DNA from: Chryseosolibacter sp964532595
Lineage (GTDB): Bacteria; Bacteroidota; Bacteroidia; Cytophagales; Cyclobacteriaceae
Direction of reading: 5' to 3'
Assembly: GCA_964532595.1 (NCBI GenBank)
Contig: CAZHIQ010000001.1
Coordinates: 186,001 to 250,000, forward strand
Length of the DNA: 64,000 nt
Position 1 is the first letter of the stretch; the number at the start of each line of letters is the position of its first letter. Both the position numbers and the translations under genes were made by a program. Below the pieces are notes generated by a model. It searched no databases. It was given only the letters and a program-made list of their open reading frames with translations, and was not told the DNA's origin. Shown in pieces: positions 10,416-17,817 of this stretch.

Positions 10416-10497
10416 GCAAAGATTTTTGGTAAAAAAATGTGATCTTTGCCCAATCGGATAGTCACGGTGAACAGCCGTTGACCTCCGGTTGGGCAAA
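10416..10497 (+). promoter_or_regulatory. Two mutually exclusive hairpins upstream of the YheT-like gene
   Basis: Within the 140-bp gap between the T9SS gene and the hydrolase gene, 10416-10423 (GCAAAGAT) is the exact reverse complement of 10442-10449. The segment 10445-10457 (TTTGCCCAATCGG) pairs over 13 bp, with one G-U, with 10485-10497 (CCGGTTGGGCAAA). The two stems share 10445-10449 and cannot form together. A small ACGG/CCGT stem (10464-10467 with 10475-10478) nests inside the second. No T-run follows the second stem, so it is not a standard terminator. The arrangement resembles a switch or attenuator, but that is inference; simple repeats of a promoter-like ATCTTTGC element could also explain part of it. 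Confidence 0.4.
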
Positions 10498-10517
10498 CAC
10501 ATTTACGTCGGAACGCG

Positions 10518-11486
10518 TTGAGTTATCTTCCCCCCTTTTTTCTCTTTAACGCTCATCTTGAGACCATCTTCCCGGCGCTGCTCCGGCGCGTTATACTCAC
10601 TCAGTATCAGCGCGAACGGATCGAGACACCCGACGACGACTTCCTCGATCTCGACTGGTTGCGCAACGGCAATCCGCGCGTCGCCATAATCTCGCACGGG
10701 CTAGAGGGAAGCAGTACGCGGCCGTACGTCAAAGGCATGGCACGCGCGCTCCATCAGCAGGGGTTCGACATCATTGCCTGGAACTTTCGCGGCTGCAGCG
10801 GTGAAATAAACCGTCAGCGCCGGTTTTATCACAGCGGGGCAACAGAAGATCTCGACCTTGTAGTCAGTCACGCCATCGGAAAAGGATACCGAACGGTGTA
10901 TCTCGTCGGCTTCAGTCTTGGAGGCAATCTGACCCTGAAGTATATCGGGGAGCGAGAAGTCGCACCCGAGGTAAAACGAGTGGTGGCTATATCAGTGCCT
11001 CTCGACCTGAAGACCAGCTGTCACAAAATTTCAATGCCTGCAAATCGGATTTATTCGAATCGATTTTTGCGAAGCCTTAAGAAGAAGATTCGACAAAAAG
11101 CTGCGCTGCGCGGCGACATCGACGTGTCGCCCCTTGAGGAGATTCGTACACTCGAAGAATTTGATAATTGTTATACCGCTCCGCTGCATGGCTTTAAAGA
11201 TGCTGTGCACTACTATGAATCGTGCAGTGCTCTTTGTTATATCAACGGCATCAACATACCAACTCTTATCATTAATACCCGTAACGATCCGTTCCTCAGC
11301 GAAGCTTGTTTCCCCGTGACACAACTCGACAATCACCCCTATGTAACACTACAGATCCTCTCACGCGGAGGGCATGTTGGCTTTACACAATTCAACAAAA
11401 ATGGCTTATATTGGTCTGAGCAACGTGCTGCGGAATTTCTGACGGCCGGTGAGAGCGACACCCTGAACACAGAAGACAATGATTGA
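10518..11486 (+). CDS. YheT-family alpha/beta hydrolase
   Basis: A 322-residue alpha/beta-hydrolase of the YheT/ABHD1-3 type (COG0429), a family of esterases or acyl-ester hydrolases with mostly unknown substrates. The N-terminal signature 'PPFFLFNAHLETIFPAL', then 'RERIETPDDDFLDLDW', is the family hallmark. The nucleophile elbow is 'VGFSLGGN' (Ser near 133), and candidate Asp ('NTRNDPFL') and His ('RGGHVGF') triad members follow in the right order. The start is a TTG at 10518: the frame is closed upstream by a stop at 10479, there is no ATG in between, and the next ATG would remove the signature. The stop overlaps the next gene (ATG at 11479), suggesting translational coupling. Confidence 0.85.
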   Translation: MSYLPPFFLFNAHLETIFPALLRRVILTQYQRERIETPDDDFLDLDWLRNGNPRVAIISHGLEGSSTRPYVKGMARALHQQGFDIIAWNFRGCSGEINRQRRFYHSGATEDLDLVVSHAIGKGYRTVYLVGFSLGGNLTLKYIGEREVAPEVKRVVAISVPLDLKTSCHKISMPANRIYSNRFLRSLKKKIRQKAALRGDIDVSPLEEIRTLEEFDNCYTAPLHGFKDAVHYYESCSALCYINGINIPTLIINTRNDPFLSEACFPVTQLDNHPYVTLQILSRGGHVGFTQFNKNGLYWSEQRAAEFLTAGESDTLNTEDND

Positions 11487-12177
11487 CCGCTACAGTATCA
11501 CCGCTTCTGCTGAAAAAGTCGCCGAAAGATTCTCGGTCGATGTTCCTGCCTTCTATCACGAGCATTACAACGCGTCGCCTACACAACTACTTCCTGTCAT
11601 CACAGTCGCAGCCCCGGAAGGTTTGTCTTCATTCTACTGGGGCACGGCGCCGGAGTGGGCGAAGAACAAAACAGTAAGTGAGCGACTCATCAACCAACGC
11701 GCCGAGAACTTCAATGAGAAGCCCACTTTGAGAAAGGCGCTGCGAGCAAACCGCTGTATCGTTCCAGCAGACGGGTTTTACGGTTGGAAAAAAGTAGGCA
11801 AGAAAACAAGCATACCTTATCGCTTCGTTCTTGAGTCTGAGGAAATCTTCGCCTTTCCTGGATTATGGGAGGAATTTGAAGACACAGAGGGGAACGAGAT
11901 TCAGACATTCTCTATTGTCACGGTCGCCGCTGACAGCGCGGTACACCCTATTCAGGAGCGGATGCCCCTCATTCTTACCCCCGCAAATGAAAAGATATGG
12001 ATGAATCCCGATGCCCGGGAAGAAGATCTTCTGAAAATTATCGCAAACCCGGAAATACCGGCGTTGAACTTTTATTCCGTTTCTCCCCGCATCAGCGAAC
12101 GCAATATCGACGTTCCATCCCTCATTACACCTACGCCACCCGCAGATCAGTTTGGGAATCTAACTCTCTTTGATTGA
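11479..12177 (+). CDS. SRAP-fold protein lacking catalytic residues (YedK/HMCES-like)
   Basis: A 232-residue protein with the SRAP (SOS response-associated peptidase) fold: 'HYNASPTQLLPV' for the usual RYNxAP, 'LINQRAEN' for LINARxE, 'RCIVPADGFYGWKK', 'FAFPGLWEEF', 'SIVTVAAD' and 'IQERMPLIL'. Normal family members begin MCGR and use Cys2, Asn75, Glu105 and His160 (E. coli YedK numbering) to crosslink to abasic sites in single-stranded DNA. Here residue 2 is Ile, the Glu position is Gly102 (YGW, not YEW) and the His position is Gln159; only the Asn (72) remains. The start is fixed by an 8-bp overlap with the hydrolase gene, so a missed Cys2 start is unlikely. The fold call is confident; the activity is probably lost or changed. 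Confidence 0.85.
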   Translation: MIDRYSITASAEKVAERFSVDVPAFYHEHYNASPTQLLPVITVAAPEGLSSFYWGTAPEWAKNKTVSERLINQRAENFNEKPTLRKALRANRCIVPADGFYGWKKVGKKTSIPYRFVLESEEIFAFPGLWEEFEDTEGNEIQTFSIVTVAADSAVHPIQERMPLILTPANEKIWMNPDAREEDLLKIIANPEIPALNFYSVSPRISERNIDVPSLITPTPPADQFGNLTLFD

Positions 12178-12216
12178 GCCTGGAATATCCAGTCGGCTGT
12201 CACAGCAGGGTGACCT

Positions 12217-13176
12217 CTAAAATCCGTCGTCATTCTCGCTTTCATCGCGACGGGGGTCATTGGGCAGGGCTTGTCCCGGAACGACGGGAGCTGCGGGGAT
12301 ATCCTGTTGAGGGTCATCGATAGGAGACAGGAAATCGGATTGAGGGTCGATTTCCGGATCGCGTTGAGGGTCGGGCTGAGGCGGAGCAGGGCGCGTCAAC
12401 GTATCAAGATTAATGAAGTTGTACTCCTCTTCGGCCGGCGCCAGGGTATCAACCGAATCGGCCGGAGCCTTCTTCTTGAACAGGTTCTTGAAGAATCCGC
12501 CTTTGCGTTCTTTCCGCTTTTTCTTCTTCTCGAGCTTCGCTTCCGCCGCACGTTCGGAGGCTTGTTGCGCGCGGGCGAGTCGCACGTCAGGGAGAACCAG
12601 GTGATCACGCAGGTACCACATGTAGTTGTCCATATCCACGTTTAATCCGACGTGCTCGACATAGTATTTTGCCCTCTGGGCAACATAGCGATTGAGCGTG
12701 GGGTCGTACACCAGGCTATCGGCCGCGTTGTAACGCAACACACGCATTTCCCTGTCCTTCGTGATCACATAGGCGCTGTCTTCCGGTACCGCTTCAATAT
12801 CAGCAGCAGGCACATCGACGATATAAGTGCTGTCGATTACCGACCGGGCCGCGCGGTCCAGCTCTTCCATCGATACATCCGCTCCGGTACTCTTACCGGA
12901 AAGCGAATCAGGAACCTCGACGAGCACGCGCGTCATCTCGACCGTGCGCATTTGGCGCTCTTTTTTGCGATAAGGGACCGGTTCAGCTACCAGATAGCGG
13001 TTTTTACTGGCTGTCAGTATTTTAGGTGTTGAGTCTTCCAGAAAGTAGCTGTATTTCTTTCGGAGAGCCTCTTTGTCGTGAATATAGGCACTTTGAAAAG
13101 CAGGGCAAACCGCGCGTTCTGAGCAAGCACCCAGCGCTATAGTAACAACGGCAATAATGACAAAAGCCCTGGTCAT
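12217..13176 (-). CDS. Lipoprotein of unknown function with basic linker and proline-rich tail
   Basis: A 319-residue protein with a lipoprotein signal (hydrophobic stretch ending LGACS, Cys near 18). The N-terminal half reads as a folded domain with several YxVxxPVPYRKK / VxVEV strands and a block around 'RVLRYNAADSLVYDP'. A very basic Lys/Arg/Glu stretch lies near 215-235, and the last 70 residues are Pro/Asp-rich with repeats of the kind 'DPQRDPEIDPQSD', probably disordered. I do not recognise a named family; lipoproteins of this general build are common in Cytophagales. It is transcribed convergently to the SRAP gene and probably has its own promoter. Confidence 0.6.
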   Translation of the reverse strand: MTRAFVIIAVVTIALGACSERAVCPAFQSAYIHDKEALRKKYSYFLEDSTPKILTASKNRYLVAEPVPYRKKERQMRTVEMTRVLVEVPDSLSGKSTGADVSMEELDRAARSVIDSTYIVDVPAADIEAVPEDSAYVITKDREMRVLRYNAADSLVYDPTLNRYVAQRAKYYVEHVGLNVDMDNYMWYLRDHLVLPDVRLARAQQASERAAEAKLEKKKKRKERKGGFFKNLFKKKAPADSVDTLAPAEEEYNFINLDTLTRPAPPQPDPQRDPEIDPQSDFLSPIDDPQQDIPAAPVVPGQALPNDPRRDESENDDGF

Positions 13177-13192
13177 GAAAGGGTAATTCCCT

Positions 13193-13200
13193 CAAAAATA
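13193..13200 (-). promoter_or_regulatory. Candidate Bacteroidota -7 element for the lipoprotein gene
   Basis: On the minus strand the bases read TATTTTTG, which fits the TAnnTTTG -7 consensus of Bacteroidota, about 17 bp before the ATG at 13176. A clean TTG -33 element at the right distance is not seen, so this is only a candidate. Confidence 0.3.
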
Positions 13201-13313
13201 GCAAAATAGGTAATACTGTCCGCCTAAACAGACATTTACAGGGACGCTGGCGCCAACTTTATTTTAACGGGATTTCGGTCATTTTAGCATCCACCCCCCT
13301 ATGAATTCGTCCG

Positions 13314-13514
13314 CTAAAGGAACCGCTTGAGCACGAGGTAAATTACCCCCAGCAAAAAGACGACGATAGATATCTTGTTGATGCTGTGCATAGCCCGAAT
13401 GTTGAAATTTGTGGGCCTTGAGGGGTCTTTCCGACGGAAAAAGTATCCACCAACCTCTCCCAAAGAAAAAAAACGCCGCCACCAGGGCCTTTCGTCTTCA
13501 CGCTTTGATTCCAT
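13314..13514 (-). CDS. Small membrane protein (DUF6728-like), coupled to ispG
   Basis: A 66-residue protein starting at the ATG 13512-13514, two bases after the ispG stop. A soluble N-terminus with WWRRFFSLGEVGGYFF and 'RRKDPSRPTNFN' leads to 'MHSINKISIVVFLLGVIY', a single membrane segment, and a basic end KRFL. The motif 'YFFR+KDP.RP.NFN...MH.INKISI' matches, from memory, small Cytophagales proteins named DUF6728. A longer reading from 13550 would overlap ispG and is not needed. The function is unknown. The tight coupling suggests co-translation with IspG, but no biochemical link is implied. Confidence 0.7.
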   Translation of the reverse strand: MESKREDERPWWRRFFSLGEVGGYFFRRKDPSRPTNFNIRAMHSINKISIVVFLLGVIYLVLKRFL

Positions 13515-13516
13515 AC

Positions 13517-15517
13517 CTAAAACTGTTCGGCGGAGGGGGCCTCGATCCATTTGCCATCTCCGCGGATTATCTCAATCAATTCATCTACTGCCTGGGCCGA
13601 CGGTACGTTGCGCTTGACAACCTCCTTCCCTTTGTAAAGAGTTATACGACCCGGCCCCGAACCCACGTACCCGTAGTCAGCATCAGCCATCTCGCCGGGC
13701 CCATTCACGATGCAGCCCATGATTCCTATCTTGATACCTTTCAGGTGGAACGTTCGTGCTCGGATCTTTGCCGTGGTTTCCTGAAGGTCAAAGAGCGTCC
13801 TGCCGCACGAAGGACACGAGATATACTCCGTCTTGGAAATTCTCGTTCGCGTGGCCTGCAGAATATTAAATGCCGTTTCGTTGACAAGTTTATCACCGCC
13901 ACAGCTCTCTGCTGAGATCATAATCCCGTCTCCCATTCCGTCGAGCAGCAGCCCGCCCAGGTCAGTAGCGGCGTACAGTTGAAAAGACTCTGCATCCAGA
14001 CCTGAATACGAACGTCTGATTATTACGGGGGTTTGGAGACCTGCCTCAATCAGATCCGTTATCAGCTTCCGTTGTTCGGCCATACCATGGGCATTCGTCG
14101 TCTCGACCACCAAAACAAAGGTGGAATTGCCGCGCAGTACTCCGAGCAGGTCGGAGCGCACGTCAGCCAGCGTAGCCCGGACAAAGTTGAGCTGCGGTGA
14201 AAGAGGCATTGACTGCGACAATAACTCCGCTTCAATCAGAGGGTAGACACGTTCTTCCTGATCACTGCACTCCTTCCAGGTGCGATAATCATAGATAAGA
14301 CCGAGCGTACCGGGAATAGCAAAGTCGACGCGCTGATCTCCTGTATACACATAATCACAAGCAAGGTCAGTGATATTCCACTTATCGAGGGCCACCGCGT
14401 AGTGGTATCCCACAGCAAATAGCGACGCGGGGGTAAGAGTACCCTTGCCGGAAAAATCCGCGATCACACGAGGCACATGCTGGCCGCCGATATTGACCGT
14501 TTCACAGGTATTGCGTCGGGTATACGAGAAGGGATCGATAGGGTATTGTCCGACCGGTGGGATGGGCGCATGCCCAGCGCGATCCTTATACCGATCAACT
14601 AACTTCCTGGCTACAGGAATCTCAGCTTCGGGCGCCTCAGTCAACGAAACGCGGATGGTATCCCCCAATCCATCTTCGAGCAAGGTTCCAATTCCAACGG
14701 CCGATTTGATCCGGCCGTCCTCTCCCTCCCCCGCCTCGGTCACACCGAGGTGAAGTGGGTATGGTTTCAACCCTTCCGCATCGAGCTTCTGGACCAGCAA
14801 ACGGTACGCCTGGACCATCACCTGCGGATTGCTTGATTTCATGGACAAGACGATATTGTAGTAGTTCAGATCTTCACAAATACGGAGAAACTCTAGCGCA
14901 CTTTCCACCATTCCCAGAGGGGTGTCGCCATAGCGGCTCATGATGCGATCGGAAAGTGACCCGTGATTGGTCCCGATGCGCATCGCAGTTCCGTACTCTT
15001 TGCAGATCTTTACGAGCGGTGTGAATTTCTGGCGTATCCGATCGAGTTCCGCCTGGTAGGCGTCTTCAGTATAGTCGATCTGTTCAAAACGCTTCTTATC
15101 AACATAGTTTCCCGGGTTGATGCGAACCTTCTCAACCAGTCGGGCGGCCAGTTCTGCTGCATTAGGGGTGAAGTGAATATCTGCTACCAGCGGAACGCGG
15201 TAACCGCGCTGATGAAGTTCTTTTCGAATGCGTTCGAGGTTCTGGGCTTCCTTGATACTTGGAGCGGTTATCCGAACATACTCGCAGCCAGCCTCCACCA
15301 TGCGAATGGCCTGTTCTACCGAGCCCTGTGTGTCCATCGTATCGACCGTTGTCATCGACTGTACGCGGATAGGATGATGTGCACCCATCGGAACCTCGCC
15401 GACGTTGACTTCGACCGTCTCACGGCGGCTGTAAGATACGAGGCTGTTACAATACTGCTTGATTGATGCGATTTCGGTGTTCACTCCGGAAGATTTACAC
15501 AAAATTAACCTTTCCAT
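13517..15517 (-). CDS. ispG: 4-hydroxy-3-methylbut-2-en-1-yl diphosphate synthase, long form
   Basis: IspG (GcpE) makes HMBPP from MEcPP in the non-mevalonate isoprenoid pathway, using a [4Fe-4S] cluster. At 666 residues it is the long form with a central insert, as in Bacteroidota, Chlamydia and plants; E. coli IspG has about 370. The TIM-barrel part opens 'VPMGAHHPIRVQSMTTVDTMDT' with 'LVADIHFTPN' and 'VRINPGNY'. The cluster-binding end has 'SCPSCGRTLFDLQ' (two Cys near 568-571) and 'MGCIVNGPGEMADADYGYVG' (third Cys near 605). It lies 36 bp after the SDR gene and 2 bp before the small membrane protein gene, all on the minus strand, so the three form a likely operon. Confidence 0.95.
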   Translation of the reverse strand: MERLILCKSSGVNTEIASIKQYCNSLVSYSRRETVEVNVGEVPMGAHHPIRVQSMTTVDTMDTQGSVEQAIRMVEAGCEYVRITAPSIKEAQNLERIRKELHQRGYRVPLVADIHFTPNAAELAARLVEKVRINPGNYVDKKRFEQIDYTEDAYQAELDRIRQKFTPLVKICKEYGTAMRIGTNHGSLSDRIMSRYGDTPLGMVESALEFLRICEDLNYYNIVLSMKSSNPQVMVQAYRLLVQKLDAEGLKPYPLHLGVTEAGEGEDGRIKSAVGIGTLLEDGLGDTIRVSLTEAPEAEIPVARKLVDRYKDRAGHAPIPPVGQYPIDPFSYTRRNTCETVNIGGQHVPRVIADFSGKGTLTPASLFAVGYHYAVALDKWNITDLACDYVYTGDQRVDFAIPGTLGLIYDYRTWKECSDQEERVYPLIEAELLSQSMPLSPQLNFVRATLADVRSDLLGVLRGNSTFVLVVETTNAHGMAEQRKLITDLIEAGLQTPVIIRRSYSGLDAESFQLYAATDLGGLLLDGMGDGIMISAESCGGDKLVNETAFNILQATRTRISKTEYISCPSCGRTLFDLQETTAKIRARTFHLKGIKIGIMGCIVNGPGEMADADYGYVGSGPGRITLYKGKEVVKRNVPSAQAVDELIEIIRGDGKWIEAPSAEQF

Positions 15518-15553
15518 GCCGATTTAGTTCCGGCGCTGTACTTTTTTGGCGGC

Positions 15554-16261
15554 CTAAATATCGCCTTCCATAGGACGAAGGAGAATTTCCTCTACTACTG
15601 CGCCCGGAGAAAGCGACCATGCGTTGTATACCGACTCCGCGATGTCGCTTGCTTTCATGAACCTCTCGTCGGGGAATCCCGATCCTTCCCAGCTACGGGT
15701 GAGCGTTGCCCCCGGGATGACGGACGTGACTCCGATCCTATGAGGTTTAAGCTCTTCCCGAAGACATTTGGAAAACCCCAGCAGCGCAAACTTCGAAATC
15801 GCATAGGATCCTCCGTTGTTATAGGCCTGGATACTCGCGATAGAACAGATGTTGAAGATATGTCCACCGCCGTGAGCCTTCATCGCGGATATCAGACATC
15901 TGGTCACATGGTAGGCACTGTACAGATTAGCACCAATCATGCTCTCCAGATTCCCGTCAGGCTCCGTTGAAATCTCTCCCGGTACAAAATAGCCAGCGTT
16001 GTTGACAAGTACATCAGGATGCTTTTCAAGAGATCCCGCATACTCACCAAAGGCAATGGCCTCATGCTTCACCGACAGATCCGCCTGCCTGATATAGACA
16101 GTCGCGCCGGGATAGCGCGACTCAGTTTCGCTTTTTAGTGCTTCCAACTCCCCTACGCGGCGCGAGCAGGTTACTGCGTCAAACCCCTGGCTTACAAACT
16201 TCTCGATAATGGCCCGACCAATCCCCTGAGATCCACCCGTTACAACAATTAACTTCCGCAT
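15554..16261 (-). CDS. Short-chain dehydrogenase/reductase (SDR)
   Basis: A 235-residue classical SDR. The nucleotide-binding motif TGGSQGIG is at residues 8-15, NNAG near 87-90, the catalytic Ser in 'NICSIAS', and Tyr/Lys in 'YAISK' near 154-158. An Arg pair after the second strand ('CSRRVGEL') suggests NADP(H) preference. The substrate cannot be told from the sequence. It is the first gene of a probable operon with ispG and is divergent from mlaE. Confidence 0.85.
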   Translation of the reverse strand: MRKLIVVTGGSQGIGRAIIEKFVSQGFDAVTCSRRVGELEALKSETESRYPGATVYIRQADLSVKHEAIAFGEYAGSLEKHPDVLVNNAGYFVPGEISTEPDGNLESMIGANLYSAYHVTRCLISAMKAHGGGHIFNICSIASIQAYNNGGSYAISKFALLGFSKCLREELKPHRIGVTSVIPGATLTRSWEGSGFPDERFMKASDIAESVYNAWSLSPGAVVEEILLRPMEGDI

Positions 16262-16289
16262 TGTGCGTGCTCGATTTTGACTATATTTA
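16261..16289 (+). promoter_or_regulatory. Candidate promoter of mlaEF
   Basis: TTG at 16261-16263, an 18-bp spacer and TATATTTA at 16282-16289 fit the Bacteroidota pattern TTG-N17-23-TAnnTTTG except for the last base. Transcription would start near 16296, which supports the ATG at 16325 as the mlaE start rather than the TTG at 16277. Confidence 0.4.
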
Positions 16290-16324
16290 GCAATTTAAAG
16301 AAAATTGGTACGATTCAGGCAGCT

Positions 16325-17062
16325 ATGATTCGTGAGATCGGCAAATACTTCATATTCCTGAGCCAACTGTTCAGCAACCGCGAGCCTCTAAAGACGTATT
16401 ACAAGCTGACACTCGATGAGTGTATCAGCGTAGGTCTTGGATCAGTGCTCCTTGTTGCTCTCGTCTCAACCTTTATGGGGGCGGTGACAACGGTGCAGAC
16501 GGCGTACAACATGGTCAGCCCTTTGATTCCCAACTACGTCATTTCACAAGTGGTCCGTGAGATGACGGTTCTCGAGCTTGCTCCCACGATTATCGCTATC
16601 ATCTATGCCGGAAAAGTCGGAACGGGGATGGCCAGCGGACTTGGCACTATGCGCATTACCGAACAAGTCGACGCGCTCGAGGTAATGGGTATCAACTCAA
16701 TCTCATATCTCGTACTCCCTAAGATTATCGCTTCTATGCTCATGTATCCCCTCCTCGTCATTCTGGCGGGTGCGTGTTCGCTCATGGGGGGGTATATCGT
16801 GGGTACCCTTACGGGGATCATTTCTCCCAACGATTACATCTATGGCATCCGCTATACATTCAACGAATTCACAATTACTTTTGCCCTTATTAAGTCGGTG
16901 GTGTTCGCCTTTCTCGTCGCCTCTATTTCTTCCTATATGGGATACTACACACGTGGCGGCGCCCTTGAGGTAGGAATTTCCAGTACCCAGGCTGTTACCA
17001 ACAGCGTTATTGCCATTTTGCTCGCCGACTATCTGCTCGCTCAGTTACTACTTGGAAAATGA
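16325..17062 (+). CDS. mlaE: MlaE-family lipid transport ABC permease
   Basis: The permease of a Mla-type (MCE) phospholipid transport system in the inner membrane. From the ATG at 16325 it is 245 residues, starting MIREIGKYFIFL; a TTG at 16277 would add 16 residues but overlaps the candidate promoter. Family features are 'FMGAVTTVQTAYN', 'VVREMTVLELAPTIIAIIYAGKVG' and 'LGTMRITEQVDALEVMGI', with about five or six hydrophobic segments. It overlaps the ATPase gene by 4 bp (ATGA). The usual substrate-binding partner MlaD is not next door: the following gene is convergent. Confidence 0.9.
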   Translation: MIREIGKYFIFLSQLFSNREPLKTYYKLTLDECISVGLGSVLLVALVSTFMGAVTTVQTAYNMVSPLIPNYVISQVVREMTVLELAPTIIAIIYAGKVGTGMASGLGTMRITEQVDALEVMGINSISYLVLPKIIASMLMYPLLVILAGACSLMGGYIVGTLTGIISPNDYIYGIRYTFNEFTITFALIKSVVFAFLVASISSYMGYYTRGGALEVGISSTQAVTNSVIAILLADYLLAQLLLGK

Positions 17063-17805
17063 TCGAAGTCAGAAACATCTCGAAGTCATTTGGAGGGAAA
17101 ACCATTCTGCAGGACGTCAGTGGCGTCTTCGAACAGGGGAAACCCAACCTTATCATAGGAGCCAGTGGAACCGGAAAGAGTGTTCTGCTGAAATGTATTG
17201 TAGGTCTTGTCAAACCTGACGAAGGTACGGTGATCTATGATGGGCGCGACTTTTTCGCCGGCGACAGAAATGTCAAAACGGAAATCCGCCGGGAGATAGG
17301 CATGTTGTTTCAAGGGGGCGCCCTTTTCGATTCCAAGAATGTCGAAGACAATGTCATGTTCCCCCTGAACATTCTGACGAAGATGCCGAAAGACGAGCGC
17401 CTGGATCGGGTCAACTTCTGCCTCAAGCGTGTCGGTCTTGAAAACGCGAACCTCAAAATGCCATCCGAACTTTCCGGTGGCATGAAGAAGCGCGTGGGCA
17501 TCGCCCGGGCAATTGTCAACAACCCCAACTATCTCTTCTGCGACGAGCCCAACTCGGGTTTGGATCCCCAAACGGCGGTGGTTATTGACGAACTGATTCA
17601 GGATATTTCCGAAGACTACAACATGACAACGATTGTCGTTACCCACGACATGAACTCCGTCATGGGGATCGGCGAACGAATATTATTCCTCTACAAAGGC
17701 GTGAAGCTGTGGGAAGGGACAAAAGATGAAATCACTCAATCGGGAGTTAAAGAGCTCGATGATTTCATCTTCGCAAACAAGATCATGGCCAGAATGCGGC
17801 CGTAA
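17059..17805 (+). CDS. mlaF: MlaF-family lipid transport ATP-binding protein
   Basis: A 248-residue ABC ATPase that would power the MlaE permease. Walker A GASGTGKS is at 34-41, the Q-loop in 'MLFQGGALFDS', the signature LSGGMKKR near 138-145, Walker B 'YLFCDEPNSGLDP' near 158 and the switch His in 'VVTHDMNS'. 'GGALFDS' and 'SGGMKKRVGIARA' are typical of the MlaF/Mkl group. Its start overlaps the mlaE stop by 4 bp, indicating coupled translation. Confidence 0.92.
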   Translation: MIEVRNISKSFGGKTILQDVSGVFEQGKPNLIIGASGTGKSVLLKCIVGLVKPDEGTVIYDGRDFFAGDRNVKTEIRREIGMLFQGGALFDSKNVEDNVMFPLNILTKMPKDERLDRVNFCLKRVGLENANLKMPSELSGGMKKRVGIARAIVNNPNYLFCDEPNSGLDPQTAVVIDELIQDISEDYNMTTIVVTHDMNSVMGIGERILFLYKGVKLWEGTKDEITQSGVKELDDFIFANKIMARMRP

Positions 17806-17817
17806 CTGCTGCCGTAG

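Noticed and set aside
11479..11490. Missed upstream start that would restore Cys2 of the SRAP protein
   Set aside because: The frame upstream of 11479 offers no Met-Cys-Gly; residues 2-3 are Ile-Asp and Arg4 already aligns with the family, so the numbering is right.
13409..13915. 168-codon frame antisense to the end of ispG
   Set aside because: Opposite a clearly conserved enzyme and the small membrane gene; no protein-like features.
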